Positions 57,412 through 64,000 of a stretch of 64,000 nt of DNA are shown piece after piece. Within the stretch, counting starts at the first letter, position 1; every line of letters begins with the position of its first letter. The notes beneath the pieces were generated by a model. The model made no database searches, was not told the origin of the DNA, and worked only from the letters and a program-made list of their open reading frames with translations. A program made the translations under genes and the position numbers. Source of the DNA: JACCZX01 sp963824935 (lineage in GTDB: Bacteria; Pseudomonadota; Gammaproteobacteria; Burkholderiales; Burkholderiaceae_F); assembly GCA_963824935.1 (NCBI GenBank), contig CAWGRF010000002.1, forward strand, positions 62,001 to 126,000, given 5' to 3'.

Positions 57412-58587
57412 ATGCGTAACCCGATTGCAAACCTGTTTGTAGGACTTTTTTGCGCTGCATTGCCGGTTGCAGCGGGCCTGGCAGCACCAGCGCCGGCGCC
57501 TTCGTTGACGAAGGTCATGGTCGTTGCCGATCAATCCGACGAGGGCTCGGACCTGTTGCCAGTCGCTGTCGTCGGCACCCCGCTGCAACGCGCGCTCGGC
57601 GGCAAAGTCGCCGTTCTGCCGATGCGCGACATGCACGATGCGATGCGGGCGACGCGCACCGGCGAGTACGACGTCATCGTGGGCCCCGCGCACGTGGCGG
57701 CATCAGCGCTGGTCTATGGCTATGAGTTGATCGGCTCGACGGCGGGCCAGACGAAGTACGTCCTGATAGGCGCGCCGACGATGAAGTCGCTGGCGGATTT
57801 GAAAGGGCGCCGCGCGTATTTTCCGGGACAGGATTCGCTGCGCAGTTATGTCGCGCGCGGCCTGCTGCAGCAGGAAGGAATGACCCCGCGTAACCTGAAG
57901 CAGGTCACCTATGGCCAGACCAGCGGCGCCGGATTGATATCCGTGGCGGGCGGCGGTGCCGAAGCCACTGTGGCGCTCGAAAGCGAGTGGAATGAGTGGT
58001 CGAAGATCCATCCGAAGAGTGGTGTCGTGCTGGCGACTTCGCGCGATATGCCGGGCGGCATCACCGCCGTTGTCAAGAAAGACACGCCCGAAAACGTGCG
58101 GCGCGCGGTGCTGCAATGGCTTGCCTCGCCCGACAATCTGATTCCGAACGCGGGGCGCGTCGTCCCGGCGTCCAACCAGGCCCCCTATGAGTACGTCGCC
58201 AGCCTCGGATTGTTCACGCCATCCGAGATCAGCGGCGTGACGCGGGTGACGGCGCGGCAAGCGTACGAGTTGAGCCAAAAGGGCGCGCGGCTGGTCGATG
58301 TGCGGACTGAACGCGAGTACGGCGCCAAACACGCGCGTGGATCGATACTGATCCCGTACGGAGAAAAGAGCCTTAAAGCGATCGACTTCGATGCGAAGCT
58401 TGATTCGTTCGGCGGCATCTCCAAGCTCGATAAGGCGCAGCCGGTGATCTTCTTCTGCAATGGCGCCGAGTGTTGGAAGTCATACAAGGCGTCCAAGGTT
58501 GCGCAGGAATCCGGCTTCAAGACCGTGTACTGGCTGCGCGGCGGGATGCCGGAGTGGAGCGCCGAGAACCTGCCGACGAACCCGTAG
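57412..58587 (+). CDS. PhnD-like phosphonate-binding domain fused to a rhodanese domain
   Basis: 391 residues from the ATG at 57412, with a GGGGGAGG site. A Sec signal (about residues 1-25, ending AGLAAPAPAP) precedes a PhnD-type periplasmic fold (about 30-275: AVVGTPLQRALGGKVAV, GRRAYFPGQDSLRSYVARG). A rhodanese domain follows at about 285-390, with the active Cys in FFCNGAECWKS and LRGGMPEWS. The whole is exported, so the rhodanese works in the periplasm. No phn transport genes are nearby. Substrate unknown; sulfur or oxyanion handling is speculative. Confidence 0.85.
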   Translation: MRNPIANLFVGLFCAALPVAAGLAAPAPAPSLTKVMVVADQSDEGSDLLPVAVVGTPLQRALGGKVAVLPMRDMHDAMRATRTGEYDVIVGPAHVAASALVYGYELIGSTAGQTKYVLIGAPTMKSLADLKGRRAYFPGQDSLRSYVARGLLQQEGMTPRNLKQVTYGQTSGAGLISVAGGGAEATVALESEWNEWSKIHPKSGVVLATSRDMPGGITAVVKKDTPENVRRAVLQWLASPDNLIPNAGRVVPASNQAPYEYVASLGLFTPSEISGVTRVTARQAYELSQKGARLVDVRTEREYGAKHARGSILIPYGEKSLKAIDFDAKLDSFGGISKLDKAQPVIFFCNGAECWKSYKASKVAQESGFKTVYWLRGGMPEWSAENLPTNP

Positions 58588-58702
58588 AATTCGTCGTCTC
58601 GATGCAAGCGACGCCAGCGCGTTGCTCGCACCGGACCGACTGAGGATGGCGGGCTGGAGCAGCACGGGCGCCCGCCAAGAGGCGACGGCTAGGAAAGGCT
58701 GA

Positions 58703-59431
58703 GTGACGACGCAGGCTCTGTTTCGCGAAGATGCCTATCTGCGCGAGTGCGACGCCGTTATCACACGAGTAGCGGACGATGGCGTTGAACTGGATCGGAC
58801 GGTTTTCTATCCGCTCGGTGGAGGGCAGGCGGGTGACGCCGGCTTTCTGACGACGGAGAGTGGTGCGCGGTTCCGCCTAATCGATGCGCGCAAGGCGAAG
58901 CGCGACGATGCCACGCCCGACGACGCGCTGCATATCATCGATCCGGCGAGCGAGTGGCGCGATCAGCTGGTTCCAGGCACCCGCGTGCGCGCTGAGATCG
59001 ACTGGGATCGGCGCTACCGGCATATGCGCTTTCACACCGCGACGCACCTTCTGTGTGCCGTGGTCAAGCAGCTGGTCGATGGCTGCAGCATTACGACCGA
59101 CTATGCGCGCCTCGACTTCGCGATGACCGACCTGCTCGAAAAGCAGCGTGTACAGGAAGGGCTTGACGCGCTGATCTCGGCAGCAATTCCAGTGTCGTGC
59201 GAATGGATAAGCGACGACGAGATGCGCGCGAACCCACAGCTCGTGAAGTCGATGAGCGTCAGCCCACCCATCGGCTTTGGCCGTGTCCGCCTGATGCGCG
59301 TACACGATGTCGATCTGCAACCGTGCGGTGGCACGCATGTCCGCAATACGTCGGAGATCGGTGGCGTTCGGGTCGCGAAGATAGAGAAGAAGAGCGCTCG
59401 AACGCGGCGCGTAGTGCTCGAGTTTGCTTAA
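58703..59431 (+). CDS. AlaX-type alanyl-tRNA editing protein
   Basis: 242 residues from a GTG at 58703 with AGGAAAGG upstream. Homologous to the editing domain of AlaRS: the zinc site is HTATHLL (about residues 111-117) with CGGTHV near 212. It hydrolyses mischarged Ser- or Gly-tRNA(Ala) in trans. It lacks the extra C-terminal domain of AlaX-L forms. Followed by a hairpin shared with tRNA-fMet. Confidence 0.92.
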   Translation: MTTQALFREDAYLRECDAVITRVADDGVELDRTVFYPLGGGQAGDAGFLTTESGARFRLIDARKAKRDDATPDDALHIIDPASEWRDQLVPGTRVRAEIDWDRRYRHMRFHTATHLLCAVVKQLVDGCSITTDYARLDFAMTDLLEKQRVQEGLDALISAAIPVSCEWISDDEMRANPQLVKSMSVSPPIGFGRVRLMRVHDVDLQPCGGTHVRNTSEIGGVRVAKIEKKSARTRRVVLEFA

Positions 59432-59445
59432 GAATTTCGCCAAAA

Positions 59446-59470
59446 AAATGGGCTTCGTCGAAGCCCATTT
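59446..59470 (-). terminator. Terminator of tRNA-fMet
   Basis: Perfect inverted repeat AAATGGGCTTCG / CGAAGCCCATTT around one central base. Read on the minus strand it is followed by a run of T (59448 to 59442), as expected for ending tRNA-fMet transcription. On the plus strand, after the AlaX gene, the T run is only three bases, so it works mainly on the minus strand. Confidence 0.85.
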
Positions 59471-59476
59471 GGATCG

Positions 59477-59553
59477 TGGTTGCGGGGACAGGATTTGAAC
59501 CTGTGACCTTCGGGTTATGAGCCCGACGAGCTGCCAGACTGCTCCACCCCGCG
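59477..59553 (-). tRNA. Initiator tRNA-fMet (anticodon CAU)
   Basis: 77 bases on the minus strand with encoded CCA. The acceptor begins C and ends with A opposite it (the C1:A72 mismatch of initiators), and the anticodon stem has three G-C pairs (GGG CTCATAA CCC). These two traits distinguish it from elongator tRNA-Met. Confidence 0.96.
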
Positions 59554-59767
59554 GCAAAATCGAGTCGCAGATATTACACGAGCGGTCCGCCGAACGTCGT
59601 AGGCGGCACATAGCATGTCGGCATGGGCTAACCACTCGTCAGGCGCCCGTCGGGAATCGAGCCGCGCGAGTCAGCCGTAAGCATGATTTATCGCTTTATG
59701 CGTTATGTGCTTTCATTGAATCCCGAGGTAGAGTTCGACGGCGGTAGGCGTGTAACTGGATGGACGG
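59554..59767 (+). other. Intergenic region upstream of the PEP-CTERM gene
   Basis: 214 bases without a supported gene. The last 100 bases are AT-richer than the surroundings (around 59680-59720), plausible for a promoter, but I see no convincing -35/-10 pair or sigma-54 -24/-12 site. Confidence 0.5.
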
Positions 59768-60231
59768 ATGATCATGAAACTGCTGAACCTTCCAATCATC
59801 GTCAAAGCTGCATTGATGTCGGCGCTAGTCCTGGCGACGGCGTCCGCGAGCGCGTTGCCGATCTTGCGCTGGGAGACTGCACTGCAGCAGTCCCCGGACG
59901 CTCAGATCGTCTTGTTCGATAGCGCGGCGGGTCTGGCGAGAGGTGGTCAAGTCTCGATCAGCGCTACGGATGAGATGCTCTTTTCGCACATGGGGCGCAA
60001 TGGTGGGCATCACCAAATCGTCGCGTTCCGCGGCGAAGACGATTCGGTCATGATCGGCTACTACGCAACGGGCCCGTGGGCCAAGACACAGCTGCTGCGC
60101 TACTGGCAGGACACGCCTGTTTTGCCCATCGTTGAGACAGTGTCCGGCTTGCCCGAACCGTCTACAGTTGCGTTGCTCGCGCTCAGCTTGTTCGCTGTGC
60201 TCACCTTGAGACGTCGTCATACGACCGCTGA
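59768..60231 (+). CDS. PEP-CTERM sorting-signal protein
   Basis: About 154 residues: Sec signal (NLPIIVKAALMSALVLATAS), a short secreted domain, and the exosortase sorting signal PEPSTVALLALSLFAVLTLRRR. Its own stop is missing: the frame continues through a terminator into prsT. A TGA at 60229-60231 lies in another frame; a one-base change near 60211-60220 would give a typical RRR-SYDR ending. The end given is therefore inferred. ATGs at 59768 and 59774 are both possible starts. Confidence 0.75.
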
Positions 60232-60254
60232 CGTTTCGTGCTCCAACGGAAGAG

Positions 60255-60279
60255 AAGCGGCTTCGGGCCGCTTTTTTTT
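60255..60279 (+). terminator. Intrinsic terminator after the PEP-CTERM gene
   Basis: AAGCGGC at 60255-60261 and GCCGCTT at 60267-60273 form the stem around TTCGG, followed by T to 60279. It lies inside the frame that joins the PEP-CTERM gene to prsT, which argues that the two are separate genes. Confidence 0.88.
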
Positions 60280-60379
60280 GCCCGCTATCCACGCATCAGG
60301 CGTTGGCCGCGGCGGCGATCGGTATCCTTCGCTCCGCGAGCAAGCAGCGCTTGCTCGTCGGATATATGAAGCATTGCGT

Positions 60380-62794
60380 ATGAGCTGGTCTTTCTGTCTC
60401 GCCCGCGGTGAGAGGCGGCGATGGCTTCTGGCGGCGCTCGCTTTGGCGCTGCTTGGTTGCGCAAAGGAGAGCCCGGATCGGCTTGTGGCGTCTGCTCATC
60501 GCTATCTCGCTCAAGGGGAGACCGCTGCGGCAGCAATTCAGGTGCGCAACGCCCTACAGCAAAAGCCGGAAGACGGTGCGCTCCGACTGCTACTGGGACG
60601 CATACTGCTGGATAGCCGAGATCCAGTTTCAGCCGGCCACGAGCTCCGCAAGGCGCTGCAGTACGGACAGTCGCAAGATTCGGCGCTGCCGCTGTTGGCG
60701 CGCGCGATGCTCGAGCAAGGCAAGGCTGAAGAACTGCTAAGGGAATTTGGCCCAGGTGCGGGCTCAGCTCCGGGTGCACGTGCGCTTACTGCGCCAGAGT
60801 CGGAAGCCGCGTTCAAGTCAGTACTCGGCCAAGCGCAGTTGCTCACCGGACGAACAGCGGATGCGGCATTGTCTTTCCGCGCTGCCGCGTCTGCCGTACC
60901 TGGTGATGTGCCGGCGCAAATCGGGCTCATTCGAGTCCAGGCCATCGAAGGCAAGCTGGAGGAGGCAGCGCAAGCGGCAGAGCATTTGAGTGCCGCGCAC
61001 CCGCATTCAGCCGGAGCGCACATGTTGGTCTCGGATCTGCGATCGCTGCGCGGGGATCGTGCCGGGTCCATCGCAGCGCTTGAACAAGCCGTGCGCGCCG
61101 AGGGCAGGGACGTAGCGGCGCGCTATGCGCTGGTGGCAGCATTAATCGGCGCGCAGCGATTTGACGCGGCAGCGACGCAGTTGGATGAGGTGCGCAAGCT
61201 CGCCAAGGGTGAGCTGCAGATTCAGTATTTCGATGCCTTGATAGCGCTTGGCCAGAACAACCTCGTCAAAGCTCGCGATGCATTGGCGCGGATGCTGAAA
61301 AGCGCACCAGAACACGTGGCAGGCCTGGTACTGGCAGCCGCCGTCGAGCTGCAGGCGAAGCAGCCGTCCGCGGCAGAGACGTATTTGCGCAGAGCGATCA
61401 CGCTGGCGCCGCAGCACATGGGTGCGCGACGAATGCTGGTCCGCACGTACTTGGTTTCCGATCAGCCTGCGAAAGCGCTTGAAGCTCTGCAGCCACTATT
61501 AAGCGACCGCTTCGGAACCGACCCTTCGCTTGCGATGCTGGCGGGTGAAACGTACCTCGCAAACGGAGCGATGCGCGAAGCGTCCGATTATTACAAGGTT
61601 GCTTCCCAGCAGGCTGCACAGAATGCCGTCGCGCGGATGCGCTTGGCGCAGATCGCTCTTGTGACAGGCGACGCCGAGGTTGGCATCAAGGAGCTCGAAG
61701 CGCTGACAGCCGCCGCGGGTGCGCCGACGCAGGCGGATCACGCGCTAATTACCGGTTATATGCGCAACAACCAGCTGGATCGAGCGCTGCAGGCGGCACA
61801 ACGTCTCGCAGCAAAAGAGCCGGATCGTCCATTGGCCTATCAGCTGCTGGGTTCGGTCTATGTGGCTGCAAAAGATTTCTCAGCCGCGCGCGAACAGTTC
61901 ACCAAGGCGCTCGATGTGGCGCCTGGTTATCTGCCGGCTATTGCCGGGCTGAGCAATCTCGATATCGCTGCGAACCGGCCGGCCGATGCCCGGCAGCGCT
62001 TCGATGCCGTCGTTGCCAAGGAGCCGGCCAACGAGCAAGCCCTGCTTGGTCTGGCAGGTGTGATGGCCAGGACCGGGGCGCCGGCGGCGGAGATTGCCAG
62101 TACGCTACAGCGTGCGATCAGGGCCAATCCGCAGTCGAGCAGCGCACATCTCGCGTTGATTGCACACTTTCTGCGGCTGAAAGAAGCGAACCTGGCGCTG
62201 TCGGCCGCGCAGGAGGCGCGCGCCGCACTGCCAAACGACATCCGGATCCTGTATGCCCTTGGACGCGCGCAGGAAGCAGCGGGGCAGACCAACCAGGCAG
62301 CCGATACGTTTAACCGACTGGCATCACTCAAACTGCCGTCGACGTTGCCGTTGATGCAGTCGGATCTGGCAGAACGTGCACTGCGGGCGGGCAATCTGTC
62401 TTCAGCCGCCGCGCTCTACCGGGATGTTGTCGAACGAGATCCGAATGATTTCGTTGCGCTTAACAATCTCGCGTGGGCGGCCGGGCAGTTGGGTGACCCG
62501 AAAGCGATCGAATATGCGCAACGAGCGGCGCGAATTGCTCCGCAAAACGCAGCCGTGCTGGAGACGCTGGGCTCTCTGTTGGTGGCCAAGGGAGAGGTCC
62601 GCAAAGGCGTCGAGTACCTGCGCAAGGCGGCCGCACTTGCCCCCGAGCGCCCAGAAATCCGCCTCAGCTATGCGAAGGCGTTGATCAAGGCCGGCCAGAA
62701 AGACGTCGCCCGGTCAGAGTTGGAAGCGTTGCAGGCGACTGCTGCCGATTTCGCGGGCAAGTCCGAGATCGCGGGTGTGCTAAAGAGTCTTTAG
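60380..62794 (+). CDS. prsT: PEP-CTERM system TPR-repeat lipoprotein PrsT
   Basis: 804 residues from the ATG at 60380 (MSWSFCLARGERRRWLLAAL), with the lipobox LALLGC near residue 27. The rest is tandem tetratricopeptide repeats; the first (RLVASAHRYLAQGETAAAAI then VRNALQQKPEDG) matches the PrsT N-terminal pattern. PrsT accompanies exosortase and EPS genes and is probably an envelope scaffold for export or assembly of polysaccharide and sorted proteins. The upstream frame is open into the PEP-CTERM gene, but a terminator intervenes. Confidence 0.88.
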   Translation: MSWSFCLARGERRRWLLAALALALLGCAKESPDRLVASAHRYLAQGETAAAAIQVRNALQQKPEDGALRLLLGRILLDSRDPVSAGHELRKALQYGQSQDSALPLLARAMLEQGKAEELLREFGPGAGSAPGARALTAPESEAAFKSVLGQAQLLTGRTADAALSFRAAASAVPGDVPAQIGLIRVQAIEGKLEEAAQAAEHLSAAHPHSAGAHMLVSDLRSLRGDRAGSIAALEQAVRAEGRDVAARYALVAALIGAQRFDAAATQLDEVRKLAKGELQIQYFDALIALGQNNLVKARDALARMLKSAPEHVAGLVLAAAVELQAKQPSAAETYLRRAITLAPQHMGARRMLVRTYLVSDQPAKALEALQPLLSDRFGTDPSLAMLAGETYLANGAMREASDYYKVASQQAAQNAVARMRLAQIALVTGDAEVGIKELEALTAAAGAPTQADHALITGYMRNNQLDRALQAAQRLAAKEPDRPLAYQLLGSVYVAAKDFSAAREQFTKALDVAPGYLPAIAGLSNLDIAANRPADARQRFDAVVAKEPANEQALLGLAGVMARTGAPAAEIASTLQRAIRANPQSSSAHLALIAHFLRLKEANLALSAAQEARAALPNDIRILYALGRAQEAAGQTNQAADTFNRLASLKLPSTLPLMQSDLAERALRAGNLSSAAALYRDVVERDPNDFVALNNLAWAAGQLGDPKAIEYAQRAARIAPQNAAVLETLGSLLVAKGEVRKGVEYLRKAAALAPERPEIRLSYAKALIKAGQKDVARSELEALQATAADFAGKSEIAGVLKSL

Positions 62795-62825
62795 TGCGCA
62801 TCCATCTTTTCGCTTGGAGGACATC

Positions 62826-64000
62826 ATCGACACCAGTGTGGTTGCCATCATCGGGCTCGGCTATGTGGGGTTGCCGTTGGCGGTCGAGTTCGGGAAAAAG
62901 CGCCGAACCATCGGACTTGATGTTTCGGCGGCGAAGGTCGAGGCATATCGCAACCACCGTGACCCGACCGGTGAGGTCAGTCGCGAAGAGTTCGCGGCGG
63001 CGACCCGACTTGAGCCGACCACCGATGCCGCGCGACTGCGCGAAGCGGACTTCGTCGTCGTAGCGGTGCCGACTCCGATTGATGAAGCGCATCAGCCGGA
63101 CTTTGGTCCGCTGGTCAGCGCAAGTGTGGCGGTCGGTCGCAATCTGAAGCAGGGCGCCACCGTCGTCTTCGAATCGACCGTTTACCCCGGTGCGACCGAG
63201 GAAGTCTGTATTCCTATTATCGAGCGCGAGTCCGGTAAACGCTGGAAGAGCGATTTTTTTGTCGGCTATTCGCCCGAGCGAATTAATCCCGGTGATCGCG
63301 AACACACGCTGACGCGCATCGTCAAGGTCGTGGCGGCCGATACTCCGGCCACGCTCGAACGGGTGGCGCAGATGTACGGGTCAATCATTTCTGCCGGCGT
63401 TTACAAGGCATCAAGCATCAAGGTCGCCGAGGCCGCCAAGGTGATCGAGAACACTCAGCGCGATCTGAACATCGCGCTGATGAACGAGTTGTCGCTGATC
63501 TTCCACCGGATGGACATCGACACAATGGAAGTATTGCAAGCAGCCGGAACGAAGTGGAATTTTTTACCATTCAGACCCGGACTGGTCGGCGGCCACTGTA
63601 TCGGTGTCGATCCGTACTACCTGACGCACAAGGCGGACAAGCTCGGATATCACCCGCAGGTGATACTGGCCGGGCGGCGCATCAACGACGGCATGGGCAA
63701 GTTCATCGCCGAGCAAACTGTCAAGAGCTTGATTCAGTCAGGCGTGGCTGTAAAAGGTGCACACGTGATCGTGCTGGGCTTGACTTTCAAGGAAAACTGC
63801 CCGGATTTGCGTAACTCGAAGGTGATCGACGTCATTCGCGAGCTTCAGTCCTACGGTGTTGCCGTTACTGTGCATGATCCGGTCGCAGACCCGCAGGAGG
63901 CGCTGAGCCACTACGAGCTGCCGCTTGCCTCGTGGGAAGATCTCCCTCGCGCTCACGCGCTGGTTGCCGCAGTTGCTCACGAGGTATTCAGGCGCCGCCC
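62826..64000 (+). CDS. UDP-N-acetyl sugar dehydrogenase (TviB/WbpA-like), 3' end outside the window
   Basis: Nucleotide-sugar 6-dehydrogenase making a UDP-HexNAc uronic acid for capsule or exopolysaccharide. NAD motif IIGLGYVGLPLAVEFGKK, central NTQRDLNIALMNELSLIFHRM, catalytic Cys in GGHCIGVDPYYL (about residue 258), C-terminal NCPDLRNSKVIDVI. The frame runs to the window end (about 391 codons seen). A GGAGG at 62816-62820 points to a start near 62826, where the codon is ATC; a GTG at 62838 is the next standard start, but 17 bases from the site. Confidence 0.9.
   Translation, partial: MDTSVVAIIGLGYVGLPLAVEFGKKRRTIGLDVSAAKVEAYRNHRDPTGEVSREEFAAATRLEPTTDAARLREADFVVVAVPTPIDEAHQPDFGPLVSASVAVGRNLKQGATVVFESTVYPGATEEVCIPIIERESGKRWKSDFFVGYSPERINPGDREHTLTRIVKVVAADTPATLERVAQMYGSIISAGVYKASSIKVAEAAKVIENTQRDLNIALMNELSLIFHRMDIDTMEVLQAAGTKWNFLPFRPGLVGGHCIGVDPYYLTHKADKLGYHPQVILAGRRINDGMGKFIAEQTVKSLIQSGVAVKGAHVIVLGLTFKENCPDLRNSKVIDVIRELQSYGVAVTVHDPVADPQEALSHYELPLASWEDLPRAHALVAAVAHEVFRRR

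Noticed and set aside
59554..59767. Sigma-54 promoter for the PEP-CTERM gene, as in PrsK/PrsR-controlled loci
   Set aside because: A GGCAC at about 59604 lacks a TTGC at the required spacing; no good -24/-12 pair.
60255..60379. Translation through the terminator as a genuine PEP-CTERM-PrsT fusion protein
   Set aside because: A complete lipoprotein signal follows at 60380 and the segment in between is low-quality, non-conserved sequence.
1..64000. CRISPR arrays, insertion sequences, integrases or prophage
   Set aside because: No regularly spaced short direct repeats and no transposase, integrase or phage structural genes seen on either strand.

Overview
The window is a gene-dense, GC-rich bacterial chromosome segment, most likely from a betaproteobacterium (Burkholderiales or Nitrosomonadales type). 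This rests on gene order and content. The order rpsP-rimM-trmD-rplS is followed by a Nudix CoA pyrophosphatase and a CobD/CbiB-like protein, and rsgA-pcd-Ste24 peptidase is divergent from orn. There is an intracellular PHA depolymerase with a Cys lipase box, a PHA-system protein, and a PEP-CTERM/PrsT locus. There is no phage, transposase, integrase or CRISPR array.

Layout. 1-9 kb: ribosome and tRNA maturation operon, RsgA, pterin dehydratase, CAAX-type protease, oligoribonuclease, AI-2E permease, tRNA-Arg(CCU). 8.9-17 kb: both topoisomerase IV subunits (parE, parC), separated by a PAS-PAS-PAS-PAS-GGDEF-EAL protein and a 0.6 kb region of nested inverted repeats. 17-25 kb: metallo-beta-lactamase-fold lipoprotein, CopD-like membrane protein, heterodimeric MdlAB-like exporter, WYL-like protein, HtpG, family-6 uracil/hypoxanthine DNA glycosylase. 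25-33 kb: two DUF1631 paralogues around a spermidine-synthase-like protein, then a GspE/PilB-type ATPase. 33-40 kb: VWA/GNAT/MoxR block, two small cytochromes c, nth-rsxB, PhaZ, FdxA. 39.7-49 kb: two complete branched-chain amino acid-type ABC importers in tandem. 49-54 kb: pncB and a translationally coupled aminotransferase/LUD/NhaD-like/2-hydroxyacid dehydrogenase operon. 54-59.5 kb: storage-lipid genes (PHA protein, acyl-CoA-binding protein, wax ester synthase/DGAT), a PhnD-rhodanese fusion, AlaX-type editing protein, initiator tRNA. 59.7-64 kb: a PEP-CTERM protein, PrsT, and the start of a nucleotide-sugar dehydrogenase, probably the edge of an exopolysaccharide/exosortase cluster.

The most striking property is technical or evolutionary. 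Ten single-frame breaks interrupt eight otherwise intact genes (rimM, trmD, parE, the GGDEF-EAL gene, both exporter subunits, livHM twice, the NhaD-like gene twice). All shift in the same direction, as if one extra base were present. Because essential genes are hit, I read these as sequencing or assembly errors and annotate the genes as single reconstructed CDS. The best candidate for an undescribed system is the DUF1631/aminopropyltransferase-like/DUF1631/PilB-like ATPase cluster. Second is the ATGA-coupled aminotransferase-LUD-NhaD-GhrB operon.
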